Below are positions 7,292 through 15,614 of a stretch of 15,614 nt of DNA, one piece after another (the first letter of the stretch is position 1; every line of letters begins with the position of its first letter). The position numbers and the translations under genes were made by a program. The notes under the pieces were generated by a model. It was not told where the DNA came from and did not search any database. It was given only the letters and a program-made list of their open reading frames with translations. The DNA is from Rhodanobacteraceae bacterium (GTDB taxonomy: Bacteria > Pseudomonadota > Gammaproteobacteria > Xanthomonadales > SZUA-5), in the NCBI GenBank assembly GCA_016713135.1, contig JADJPR010000009.1, positions 1-15,614 of the forward strand. The letters run 5' to 3'.

Positions 7292-9641
7292 ATGAGTCAC
7301 ACCTGGACCTGCCGCCTGCAAGCCGCGTGCTGCTGGTCGTGGCCGCCCTCGCATCGTCCCCCGGGCTGCGCGCCTGCCCGGGCGCGATCGAGCGGGCGCA
7401 GAGGCTGGAGCAGGCGCGCGCGGACTCGGAGCTCGATCCCGCGCTGGCGAAGGCCCGCCTGCAGGCCTGGGTGGATCTGCTCGCCGATTGCGCGGATATC
7501 CACGCGGAATCCGCGACGCTGCTCGAATGGAGCGACCGTTTCCTGAAGGCGTCCGACTGGCAGCGCGCGGAAGCGGCCGAAAGCGCGCGACTGCGGCTGG
7601 TGACGGTCGCGCGCCTGGATGGGTCGATCGCCGATTCCCACCTGCTTCTCGGCATCATCATCGGCGAGAACGACCGGGCGCGGGCGCTCGACCACCTCGA
7701 AGCAGCCGCGCCGGAACTGGAACGCCTGGGACGCACGGTCGATGCCGCGGACACCTGGTCGCGGATTTCCCGCCTGCGCCGCCGCGAAGCGCAATACGTC
7801 GCCGCACTGAAGGCGGAGGTCCGCAGCCTCGAACTGCGCCGCAGCCTGACTCCGCCACCCAGTCTCTGGCGTCCGTACCGGGACATCGCCAAGCTCTACG
7901 AGATGCTGGAGCAGACGGACCAGGCCCGGCGCAGCTATGGCGACGCACTGGCCGAGGTGGAGCGCAGCGGCACACCGGCGGGCCTGATGGCGGTGCTGGT
8001 CAGCTACTCGGGTTTCATGAACGACGCGGGCGCGGATCCCGAGGCAGCCAAGCGCTACGCCGAGCGGGTGCTGGGTGTGGTCTCGGGTCCGGACGCCCGC
8101 GAGCAACTTGCGGCGGCCCTGCAGCGGGTCGCGGCCTTGCTCCAGCTGGGTCGGGCGCTGGCGGCTCTGGGCGAGCTGGACGCCGCCGAAGCGCGCTTGA
8201 ACGAGGCGCTGGCAGGAGCTGAAAGCCTGAACCGCGAGCCGATGCAGGCGCATGTCTACACCCGGCTAGGTGAGCTCGCGTTGGCCCAGGGCAAACCGGA
8301 ACTCGCGCTCGAACGCCTGCAGGCGGCGCGCAGGATTTACGACAAGCAGCGCAACCGGCAGCGCCTGATGGTCACCCAGGAAGCGCTGCAGCGGGTGTAC
8401 ACGGCGCTCGGCGAGCCGCTGCTGGCCGCGCAGGCGGGCCTCGAGCACTACCGCCTGCGTGACGAGTTGCTCGGCCGCCCGGCGATCGCGCGCGTCGGCG
8501 AGTTGCTCGCGAGCTTCCAGCTCAGCGAGGAGCGCCAGCGGGCGGAATACCTCGCGCACGCCAGGACCGTCGCGGAACTGGAGTTGGTCAACCAGCAGAA
8601 TCGCTTCGAGCTGTTCCTGACCGTGGGTCTCGCCATTCTCGGGTCTTGCTGTTGCTGGCCTGGCGGCATCTCGCGGTCGAGCGACTGTACCGGTGCTGCG
8701 CGTGAAGAATGCGCTCGTGCAGTCGCAGAGCGAGCAGCTCGCCAGCGCCAACGCGCGGCTGACCGGTTTGGCGCACGACCTCGAACAGGCCAGCCGCACG
8801 AAGAGCCAGTTCCTGGCCAACATGAGCCACGAGATTCGCACGCCGATGAACGCCGTGCTGGGCATGGCGACTCTGCTCGCGAAGACGCCCCTGCAGGCGC
8901 GCCAGCAGGGCCTGCTCGGACGCCTGACCGCCTCGGCACGGATGCTGCTCGGAATCATCAACGACATCCTCGACCTTTCGCGCATCGAGGCCGGCAAGAT
9001 GCGCATCGAGCAGGCCCCATTCCGGCTCGACGATGCGCTGACGGACGCGGTTGCGGTGGTCGGCGAGCGTGCGCGCGCGAAGGGGATCGAGCTGCTGTTC
9101 GCGATCGCGCCGGAGGTCCCGAAGTGGCTGGTCGGCGATTCGATGCGTCTGCGCCAGGTGCCGATCAATCTCACGGGCAATGCGCTCAAGTTCACCGAGC
9201 GCGGCCAGGTGCTGGTGGAGATCGACTGCAGCGACACGCCCGGGGAAACCGCGCTGCTGCGCTTCGCGGTGACCGACAGTGGGATCGGGATTGCGCCAGC
9301 CGACCTCGAGCGCCTGTTCCAGCCCTTCAGCCAGGTCGACGAATCGGACGCGCGCGTGCATGGCGGCGCCGGAGCGCAACGAGCCGGCAGCCGTCATTCC
9401 CGCTGCCGCGCCGGACTTCGAGGAACTCGCGCAGGCGCTGGCGAGCAACAGCGTGAGTGCGCGTGGCAAGTTCCGCGCGCTGCTCGACGCGAGCAGCGGC
9501 GAACTGCAATCATCGCTGGCGGCTGTCGGCAAGCACATCGACGCCCTGCAGTTCGCGCAGGCCGCGGCCTTGCTGGCGGAATTGACGGGCAGGCAGACCC
9601 CGGCTGACCAGGCCGAGACATCACGAGGCGTGCGATCATGA
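7292..9641 (+). pseudogene. TPR-sensor histidine kinase, frameshifted and truncated before the ATPase G2 box
   Basis: Membrane sensor kinase. ATG 7292 opens a leader (MSHTWTCRLQAA); after a missing base near 7328 it continues LLVVAALASSPG, a signal peptide. The exported sensor part (about 7390-8560) is a series of helical TPR-like repeats. A membrane segment follows at about 8608-8670 (FELFLTVGLAILG then LLLLAWRHLAVERL), interrupted by two indels near 8646 and 8692, then a coiled coil. The HisKA box SHEIRTPMN has the phosphorylated His at 8828-8830. HATPase motifs are NLTGNALKFT (N box) and DSGIGIAPADLERLFQPFSQ (G1). After HGG near 9366 the expected TGLGL (G2) box and any receiver domain are absent. 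The frame changes and a linker plus an 85-residue helical tail follows, ending at TGA 9639-9641. That tail resembles those found after receiver domains in hybrid kinases, so an internal segment looks deleted. It overlaps the next gene by ATGA. Confidence 0.8.
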
Positions 9642-10588
9642 GCAGTCCGAAACAAGGCGGCGCCCACATCCTGATCGTCGACGACGAGCCGGCGAACATC
9701 GAAGTGCTGATCAACGCCTTGCCGGATTACGAGCTGAGTTTCGCCACCGACGGCGCGCGCGCCCTGGAACTGGCGATCGAGCGTCCCTTCGACCTGATCC
9801 TGCTGGATGTGGTGATGCCCGGGATCGGTGGCCACGAAGTGCTCCGCTGGCTGAAATCGGAGCCGCGTACCGAGCACGTGCCGGTCATCTTCGTCACGTC
9901 GCTGGCCGAGTACGAGGACGAGGCGCGCGGTCTGTCGCTCGGCGCAGTTGACTACATCACCAAGCCGATCCGGCCGGCGATCGTGCGCGCCCGCGTGGCC
10001 ACGCATCTGGCGCTCAAGCGCTACGTCGACCTGCTGGCCGAGCACCTGCCGACCGATGCCCTGACCGGCATCCCGAATGCGCGCCGCTTTGACCAGGAGC
10101 TGGAGCGTGCCTGGGGCAGGGCGCAGCGGTACTCGCTGCCGCTGGCGATCGCGCAGGTGAATCTCGACAACTTCGACCGCTACACGGACTTCTACGGCAG
10201 CAGCCCTGCCGACGAATGCCTGACCCGAGTCGCGCGCACGCTCGACGAATCCTTCGGGCGTGGCGGCGACTTTGCCGCGCGTCGCGGCGCCAGCGAGTTC
10301 GCCCTGTTGATCGAAGGCATCGACAGCCTGGCCCAGGCCCGGCGCATCCTGCAGGCGGTCAACGCGCTCGAGATCCCGCACGTGCGTTCGTCCAGCAGCG
10401 CCTTCGTCAGCGCCAGCATCGGCATGGTGTCGCTGGTGCCGGGCGATGCGCACACGCCGGCGGGCTGCATGGCGCTGGCTGCGGAACTCGCGCGCGCTGC
10501 CTTCGATGGCGGCGGCAATCGCGCCGAGTACCAGGACCTCGGTGCGGGCACGCGCAGCACGGTCCTGCCGGAAGAACCCACGAACTGA
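9638..10588 (+). CDS. Response regulator with receiver and degenerate GGDEF domain
   Basis: This 316-residue protein is the only clearly intact complete gene in the window. The receiver domain (residues about 10-125) has the acidic pair D15/D16, phosphoacceptor D57 (LILLDVVMP), T87 and K109, so it should accept phosphate. The second domain (about 138-295) follows the GGDEF fold: LTGIPNARRFD, NLDNF with the metal-binding Asp at 177, and YGSSPADECL. The signature itself, however, is GASEF at 217-221 (10286-10300) instead of GG(D/E)EF, so diguanylate cyclase activity is doubtful. The inhibitory c-di-GMP site RGGD (208-211) is retained at the canonical five-residue spacing. It might therefore sense c-di-GMP rather than make it. 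Start ATG 9638 has GAGG 9 bases upstream and overlaps the kinase stop, implying translational coupling; the kinase is its likely partner. Confidence 0.92.
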   Translation: MSSPKQGGAHILIVDDEPANIEVLINALPDYELSFATDGARALELAIERPFDLILLDVVMPGIGGHEVLRWLKSEPRTEHVPVIFVTSLAEYEDEARGLSLGAVDYITKPIRPAIVRARVATHLALKRYVDLLAEHLPTDALTGIPNARRFDQELERAWGRAQRYSLPLAIAQVNLDNFDRYTDFYGSSPADECLTRVARTLDESFGRGGDFAARRGASEFALLIEGIDSLAQARRILQAVNALEIPHVRSSSSAFVSASIGMVSLVPGDAHTPAGCMALAAELARAAFDGGGNRAEYQDLGAGTRSTVLPEEPTN

Positions 10589-10907
10589 GCCGGCAAGCGC
10601 CGGGCAGCGAACCAGCTGCATGCGCCAGACGGCTGGCGTCGCGTGCGCGCGCCGGCACGACGCGGGGTGAGCGCGGCTGCGGAGCGTCCCCGAGATCTGG
10701 TGGCAGTTGGGCTTGGGCGATGCGCCAAACCTCTGCTTTCGCAGCGCTCGCCGACGCTTCGATGCCGCTGGTCCGCGCCATGGCGTTCAATCGCTTGGTG
10801 GCGCCGAACAGCAAGCTCGGCTTGGACCCGGTGACAACGTGGATCGCTACTCCTCCCGCCGGGCGGGGAGTTGCACCCTTGCGTCTCGCCGGTTTGCGCC
10901 AGCGCAC
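10589..10907. other. Convergent intergenic region
   Basis: These 319 bases separate the response regulator from the minus-strand remnant. Open frames exist on both strands across 10700-10900, but neither has a recognisable domain, and both overlap as mirror translations, so I do not call a gene. A GC-rich hairpin lies at 10853-10870. A weaker one (CCGGC-AAGC-GCCGG, 10590-10603) directly follows the response-regulator stop but has no T tract. Confidence 0.4.
10853..10870. terminator. GC-rich hairpin, possible bidirectional terminator
   Basis: CTCCCGC pairs with GCGGG(G)AG around a CGG loop, giving a 7-bp stem with one bulged G, placed between convergent transcription units. No run of T follows on either strand, so intrinsic termination is uncertain. 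Confidence 0.3.
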
Positions 10908-11067
10908 CTACTCGAAACCGTTCGCGAGATCGTCGGCCCGCCGGCGGTGATCGTGATCGGGTTCGGCAGCAGGCCGATATTGCTGGCGCTGCGCTCGCGC
11001 AGTTCAGCGAGCGCATCGTCGGCGCTCTGACCTCGGTCGCGGCGTCGCTGGACAGGTGCAGCGCCAT
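10908..11067 (-). pseudogene. Remnant of an exported protein ending in an NGFE tail
   Basis: On the minus strand the segment just before TAG 10908-10910 reads ANGFE, the same ending as the delta-60 gene 207 bases upstream. Reading backwards across one frame change near 10925, the coding sequence is ADDALAELRERSASNIGLLP then NPITITAGGPTI, which joins naturally to FANGFE. Another change near 11035 links it to MALHLSSDAATEV starting at ATG 11067. The whole is about 53 residues, too short for an exported protein of this class. It looks like the tail of a second, mostly deleted paralogue rather than an independent small gene. The shared 3' sequence (TTCGCGAA-GG-TTCGAGTAG in both) suggests recombination between two such tails. 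Confidence 0.4.
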
Positions 11068-11116
11068 GCGGAAGTCAGTGAGCGGCTCACGCGTCGCGCC
11101 CGGTTGTCAGGCGCAA

Positions 11117-13597
11117 CTACTCGAAGCCATTCGCGAATACCTGCGGCCCCGCGTTCTCGCCCGGCCGCAGCAGCAGCGCCTCGATCCGGGCCGCTGCCAC
11201 CGACCGAGCTCGCGACGGTCGCCACGCCGCGCACGCGCAGGCCGAGCAGGGTTCCCGGCGCGGCCGCGCCAATACCGGTGCGGGTCCAGCCACCGGCGAT
11301 GCGGGTCATCGGCAACTGCTCGACCGCAACGCCGGCGTGCTCCACCTGCAGGACCGGCGCCTGCACCAGTTCCGGCGCGGCGCCGGCGCGCAGCCAGCGC
11401 AGCTCTCCGGACTGGAAGTCCAGGCGCGAGAGCGCGGCCTGCGCACCGGCGAGTCGCGCGAAGCCCGGTGCCGGCAGGTCGCCGACCTGACCGAAGGTGC
11501 CGGCGATCAGCAGCCGGCCGTCGCCGAGCAGCGCCAGCGCCTGCACCATGCCGTCCACCGCGGTCGCGAAAGCGGGATCGAGGCTGCCGTCCGCCCGCAG
11601 GCGCGCGATCCGGCTGCGCGGCTGGCCATCGATCTCGAGGAACTGGCCGCCGATCAGGATCCCGCCATCCGCCTGCACCGCGATCGCCTGCACCGTCCCG
11701 CCGACGGCCGGCGCGAAGCCGGGATCGACACTGCCGTCCGCCCGCAGGCGGGCGAAACCGGGGCGCGCCAGGCCATCGATGGTCTGGAAGTGCCCGCCGA
11801 CGAGGATGCGCCCGTCGGCCTGCAGCGCCAGCGCGTGCACCACGCCGTCGGCGGCCGGGTCGAAGGCCGGATCGAGGCTGGCGTCCGCGCGCAGGCGTGC
11901 CAGCCGGCTGCGCGGCAGGCCGCCCGCCTGCAGGAAGGCACCGCCGAACACCACGCCGCCATCCGCCTGCGCGGCGAGCGCGATCACGCGCGCGTCGGTG
12001 GCGGTGGTGAAAGCGGCGTCGTGGCTGCCGTCGGCGTGCAGGCGCGCAAGGCCCTGCTGCGGCAGGCCTTCGATCGAACTGAAGTTGCCCCCGATCAGCA
12101 CCGAACCATCATCGAGCGGCAGCACGGCGCGCACCTCGGCGTCGAGCGCGGCGGGCAGGAAGCCCGGATCGACGCTGCCGTCCGCCCGCAACCATGCGAG
12201 ATTCCGCCGGCTCTGGCCAGCGACCGCGGTGAAGTCGCCGCCGAGCAGCGCGCTGCCGTCGCCGAGCACGGCGAGCGCGCGCACGTAGAAGCCGGTGACG
12301 ACCGGTGCGTAGCCCGGATCGAGCTGGCCGTCGGCGCGCAGGCGCGCCAGGCGGCTGCGCGGCTGGCCGTCGGCGCTGGCGAACTCGCCGGCCACCAGCA
12401 GCGCGCCGTCGGCCTGCTCGACGAAGGCCATCGGCGCGATGTCGAAACCGAACAGCGTAGACACATCGGGCCGGCCATCGCGGTGCAGCCGCGCCAGCGC
12501 CGGAACGGTCGCCCCGCCCACATGATCGAAGGCGCCGCCGACCAGCACGCGGCCGTCCTGCTGGCGCGCCAGCGCCCAGCCGTCGTCGTCCAGTTCGCTG
12601 CTCATCGCCGGATCAACGCTGCCGTCGGCACGCAGCCGCACCAGGCCACGCCGCGGCTGGCCGTTGACGCTGGCGAAGGCCCCGCCGCGAGCACGCCGAG
12701 ATCGTCCTGCGGCAGCAGCGCCGCCGCCGGCAGGTCGAGGCTGGCGGCGAAACCCGGCAGCACGCTGCCATCGGCGGCGAGCGCGGCGATGCGCGCGCGC
12801 GGCTGGCCGCCGACCGTGGCGAACAATCCACTGGCGTAGATGCGGCCGTCGCCCGCCTGCACCAGCACGTCGACATCGCCATCGGCGCGGGATTGAAGCC
12901 GGGATCGAGCGCGCCACCCGGCAGCAGGCGCGCCAGGCGCTGGCGCGGGCTGCCGGCGAGCGTGGTGAAGCTGCCGCCGACCAGCACCGCGCCGTCGTGC
13001 TGCAGCGCGAGCGTGCGCACGCTCGCGCTGGCGTTCGCCGAGAAACTGCTGTCGAGGCTGCCGTCGGGGTTGAGGCGCGCCAGCCCGCTGGCGCGCCGTG
13101 GCGTTGACCTGGGTGAAGCTGCCGCCGATCAGGATGCGGCCGTCGCCGAGCACCAGCAGCGCCGCGACCGCGCCGTTGACCTGCGGCGCGAAGCCCGGAT
13201 CGAGACTGCCGTCTGCCAGCAGGCGCGCGAGGTGCGCGCGCGGCTGGCCGTTGACGCTGGCGAACAGGCCGGCGATCAGCAGCCGGCCGTCGACCTGCTG
13301 CGCGCTCGCCACCACGGCGCCATCGGCGGCCGCAGCGAAGCTGGCGTCCAGGCTGCCGTCGACGTGCACGCGCACCAGGCGGTTGTGCGCTTCGCCGGCG
13401 ACCATGCCGAAGTTTCCGCCGGCGAGGATGCGGCCGTCGGCCTGTTGCAGGACGGTCAGCACGCTGTCGTCCGGCTGCGGACGGAAGCCCGCGTCCAGCG
13501 GCCAGGCTGCGAGCCGGGCGCAGGCCAGCAGCAGCAACAGGGCGAGCACGACCGGATGGCACGGGAACGGTGCGGGAGTTGCGGCAGAAGTGGGCAT
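11117..13597 (-). pseudogene. Exported delta-60 repeat protein with FANGFE C-terminal tail, frameshifted
   Basis: Large secreted or surface repeat protein. From ATG 13597 (chosen over an upstream TTG because a signal peptide follows) a hydrophobic leader HPVVLALLLLLACARLAAWP is followed by LDAGFRP and 14 tandem repeats of about 49 residues. Each repeat has the delta-60 pattern: ADGRILxGGxF, then LARLRADGSLDPxF. The last repeat is half length. A beta-rich C-terminal domain of about 95 residues follows, ending GPQVFANGFE at TAG 11117-11119. Frame is lost four times: near 13100, 12889 (one base missing), 12680 (one G missing) and 11190 (one base extra). Fixing each restores repeats of normal length. 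Delta-60 repeats are thought to build propeller-like folds; 14 repeats would suit two seven-bladed units, which is inference. The partner or ligand is unknown. The gene is divergent from the OmpA gene. Confidence 0.8.
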
Positions 13598-13815
13598 CGA
13601 TGCGGCTCGGGTGGCGGCGATGGCGCTGTTCCGCAAGCCGCGTGCCAACCGGACCCACGATCAAAAGGCGCGTACTATCAATACCTTGTATGCCGCGGTT
13701 GCGATCGCCGTCGCGATCCTGAGACGGCGCTTTCGCAGTCGCGCGACGCAACCCGGCAGGCATGCGGCGGGCTTGCGCGCTATGGTTGCACCCTCGCGAC
13801 CACGGAGATCCGTCG
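13598..13815. promoter_or_regulatory. Divergent intergenic region between delta-60 and OmpA genes
   Basis: These 218 bases hold the start signals of both genes. The + strand gene has a clear ribosome site, GGAG at 13804-13807, 8 bases before ATG 13816. The only AT-rich patch is near 13660-13692 (CGATCAAAAGG ... TACTATCAATACC); TACTAT on the + strand and TTGATA on the - strand there are plausible promoter elements, but I cannot pair either with a good partner. Confidence 0.35.
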
Positions 13816-14708
13816 ATGCGCCGTCTGCCGCCCCTGCTCGCCCTGCTGGTCGCCGTCGCGGCCGGCGCCCAGGACCACCCGCTGGTCAGCGCCTACCCGG
13901 CTCCACCCAGAGCAAGCGCGAGGTACTGGAGTACGCCGAGTACCAGCGCATCGTCGGCATGCGCGAGGACGCCAGCCAGACCGAAGCGCTGGCCGGCAGG
14001 GTCACGCGGCTCACCTACCGCAACCCGGCCGGGCGCTCGACCCTGGAGATCGCCGCCAACTGCAAACAGGCGCTGGAGCGCGCCGGGATGCGCGTCGATT
14101 ACGAGTGCGTCGGCCGCGACGCCTGCGCCAGCAGCGGCGTCGGCTGGCGCAAGATCCCGTCGTGGAACGCGATCAACGGCATGAACGTCGGCGCGGTGGC
14201 CGATGTCCGCTATTTCACCGGCAGGCTCGAACACGAGGGCCGCCAGGCTTACGTCGCGCTCGCGATCAACCCCAGCGTGCACCACCTGCACGTCGTCGAA
14301 GTGCAGGCGATGCAGCAGGGCCTGGTGGTGGCGGACGCCGCGGCGCTTGCCAGCGCGCTCGACCGCGACGGCCGCGTGGTCGTCGACGGCATCTATTTCG
14401 ACACCGACAGCGCGCGCCTGCAGGCGGCCTCGGACCCGGCGCTGGAGCAGGTCGCGAAACTGCTCGCGGAGCGTCCTGCGCTGACGCTCACGTGGTCGGC
14501 CACAGCGACAGCCAGGGCGGCTTCGCGCACAACCAGAAGCTGTCGGCGGAGCGCGCCGCGAGCGTGCTTGCCGCGCTGGTGCAGCGCTTTGGCGTGGCCG
14601 CGGCGCGACTGTCGGCGCACGGCGTCGGCCCGCTGGCGCCGGGCCGCCGGGAATGCCAGCGCAGACGGCCGCGCGCGTAATCGGCGGGTCGAGATCGTGC
14701 TGCAGTAG
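13816..14708 (+). pseudogene. DUF4892-OmpA family envelope protein, frameshifted
   Basis: Envelope protein with a signal peptide (RRLPPLLALLVAVAAGAQ), an N-terminal DUF4892-like domain (DHPLVSAYPGS, about 13873 onward), and a C-terminal OmpA-type peptidoglycan-binding domain. The OmpA part begins DGIYFDTDSARL (about 14386) and has GHSDSQGGFAHNQKLSAERA, including the conserved Asp and the NxxLSxxRA signature, and ends NRRVEIVLQ at TAG 14706-14708. The central part (VTRLTYRNPAGRSTLEI, then DVRYFTGRLE) matches the usual DUF4892-OmpA layout, and total length (about 297 residues) is normal. Three single-base gaps break it near 13899, 14490 and 14645; each lies in or beside a G/C run. It would anchor the outer membrane or periplasm to the cell wall. 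It sits 8 nt before the Ser/Thr kinase, likely in one operon. Confidence 0.85.
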
Positions 14709-14716
14709 CCAGCGAC

Positions 14717-15614
14717 GTGGCGCAGGTCGAACAGCGGCTGATCGCGCGCTACGGCACGCTGTCGCTGCTCGGCAGCGGCGGCATGGGCGCGGTCTATCGG
14801 GTGCACGATGCGGCACGCGGCGGCGAGGTGGCGATCAAGACCGTGGCGGTCGCCGATCCGCGCCTGCGCAGCGCCTGCGGCGCGAGGCGGAACTGCTGGC
14901 GCGGCTGTCGCACCCGCATGTGTGCCCGATCCTCGAATGGCAGGAGGAGGACGACGGCGCCTGGATCGTGATGCCGGTGCTGGACGGCACCACCTCGATC
15001 GTTGCGCGCGATCTCACCGTCGACACCATCGTCGAGCTGCTGCAGCAGGCCGCGCGCGGGGTCGCCGCCGCGCACGTTGCCGGCCTGGTGCATCGCGACC
15101 TCAAGCCCGCCAACCTGATGGTGCTCGACGCTGGCGGCAGCCAGCCGCGCGCGGTCGTGATGGACTTCGGCATCGCCCATGCCAGCGACGCCAGCACGCT
15201 GACCGGCACCCACGAAGTGCTCGGCACGCCCGCCTACATGGCGCCCGAACAGGGCGCGCGGCGAGAAGCGCGCAGGTGGACGCGCGCGCCGACGTCTGGG
15301 GCCTCGGCGCCACGCTCTACGACGCGCTGACCGGGCGCCCGCCGCATGGCCACGGCAGCCTCGCCGAGGTGCTCGCGCGGGTGCTCGACGAGGACGTCGC
15401 CTCGCCGCGCGTGCATCGCCCGACGCTGCCGGAGCCGCTCGCGCATCTGCCTGAAGGCGCTGGAGCGCGATCCGGCGCGTCGTTACCCAAGCGCGGACGC
15501 ATTCGCCGACGACCTGCAACGCTACCTGCGCGGCGCACGCGTGCGCGCGCGCCGACGCCGGGTCCGCTGTACCAGTTGCGGCGCATGCTGACGCGCCATC
15601 CGCGTTTCTGGGCG
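14717..15614 (+). pseudogene. Hanks-type serine/threonine protein kinase (partial, frameshifted)
   Basis: Cytoplasmic Ser/Thr kinase domain, running off the window. Start GTG 14717 lies 8 nt after the OmpA stop and opens directly into the domain: glycine loop LGSGGMGAVY, catalytic Lys in VAIKT (about 14834-14848), HRDLKPAN catalytic loop (about 15091-15114), DFGIAH metal-binding motif, GTPAYMAPEQ activation segment, then DVWGLGATLYDALTGRPP. All key residues are present. Frame is lost near 14880, 15265, 15440 and 15550. After the kinase lobe (ALERDPARRYPSADAFADDL) comes an Arg-rich juxtamembrane stretch and LTRHPRFW at the window end, which usually precedes a membrane helix in this family, so an extracytoplasmic sensor probably follows outside the window. 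Targets are unknown; an FHA protein encoded nearby (4188-5828) is a conceivable reader of its phosphothreonines. Confidence 0.85.

Noticed and set aside
5912..7546. Long + strand open frame of 544 codons across the antiporter
   Set aside because: It is antisense to a clearly identified membrane protein and its translation is Gln/His/Glu/Arg-rich without domains. Only its last part (from 7292) matters, as the kinase start.
10590..10603. Terminator directly after the response regulator
   Set aside because: Only a 5-bp stem with a four-base loop and no T tract.
8588..10621. Minus-strand open frame of 677 codons under the kinase and response regulator
   Set aside because: Mirror translation of two confidently identified + strand genes.
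10700..10730. Possible sigma54 promoter (TGGCAG ... TTGGG)
   Set aside because: Spacing between the -24 and -12 elements is off and there is no downstream + strand gene for it to drive.
10407..10907. Possible small genes on either strand of the convergent gap
   Set aside because: Both strands are open over the same stretch and neither shows a domain, signal peptide or ribosome site. Much of the minus-strand frame lies antisense to the response regulator.
11337..12839. + strand open frame of 500 codons with internal repeats
   Set aside because: It is the antisense of the delta-60 repeats; its periodicity of about 147 bases comes from the real gene.
11450..13500. Possible CRISPR or tandem DNA repeat array
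   Set aside because: The period is about 147 bases, repeats are diverged at the DNA level but conserved as protein, and there are no spacers.

Overview
The window is high-GC DNA, probably from a gammaproteobacterium of the Lysobacterales (Xanthomonadales) type. The reasons are the FANGFE-type C-terminal tails on exported proteins, the DUF4892-OmpA fusion, the TPR-sensor hybrid kinase, and third-position G/C use throughout. This placement is inference from protein style, not from a marker gene. Almost every recognisable gene is broken by one or more single-base indels, often in short G or C runs, while catalytic motifs stay intact on both sides of each break. That pattern fits uncorrected sequencing error better than gene decay, so I describe genes as their reconstructed full-length products and say where the frame is lost.

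Layout, left to right. Positions 1-1830 hold fragmentary + strand coding sequence of unidentified, probably exported proteins, with a remnant resembling the end of a choice-of-anchor Q protein near 1570-1623. A REP-like double hairpin lies at 1890-1961. A LacI-family-type operator (2220-2235) lies just upstream of a frameshifted secreted GH13 alpha-amylase (2298-3952, +). Convergent to it is a minus-strand pair: a CPA1/NhaP-type cation/proton antiporter (7066 to 5832) followed 3 nt later by an FHA-domain sigma54-type AAA+ regulator (5828 to about 4188). Divergent from the antiporter is a two-gene signalling operon: a TPR-sensor histidine kinase (7292-9641), whose ATPase domain is cut before its G2 box, overlapping by ATGA a response regulator with a degenerate GGDEF domain (9638-10588). 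Convergent to that are a small remnant ending in NGFE (11067 to 10908) and a 14-repeat delta-60 exported protein (13597 to 11117) ending in FANGFE. Finally, divergent from the delta-60 gene, a DUF4892-OmpA envelope protein (13816-14708) is followed 8 nt later by a Ser/Thr protein kinase (14717 to beyond the window end).

How the genes fit together. The window is rich in signalling parts: phosphothreonine-type FHA, Ser/Thr kinase, histidine kinase, and receiver plus GGDEF-like output. They are interleaved with envelope or exported proteins: amylase, antiporter, delta-60 propeller-like protein and OmpA. The two clear couplings are antiporter with FHA regulator, and kinase with REC-GGDEF. The OmpA gene and Ser/Thr kinase probably also form an operon. 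I see no RNA genes, CRISPR arrays, transposases or phage genes. I find no convincing wholly new system. The points that most deserve a second look are the regulator with GVATGV in place of GAFTGA, the GASEF domain that keeps its c-di-GMP inhibitory site, the kinase lacking its G2 box, and the paired FANGFE tails.
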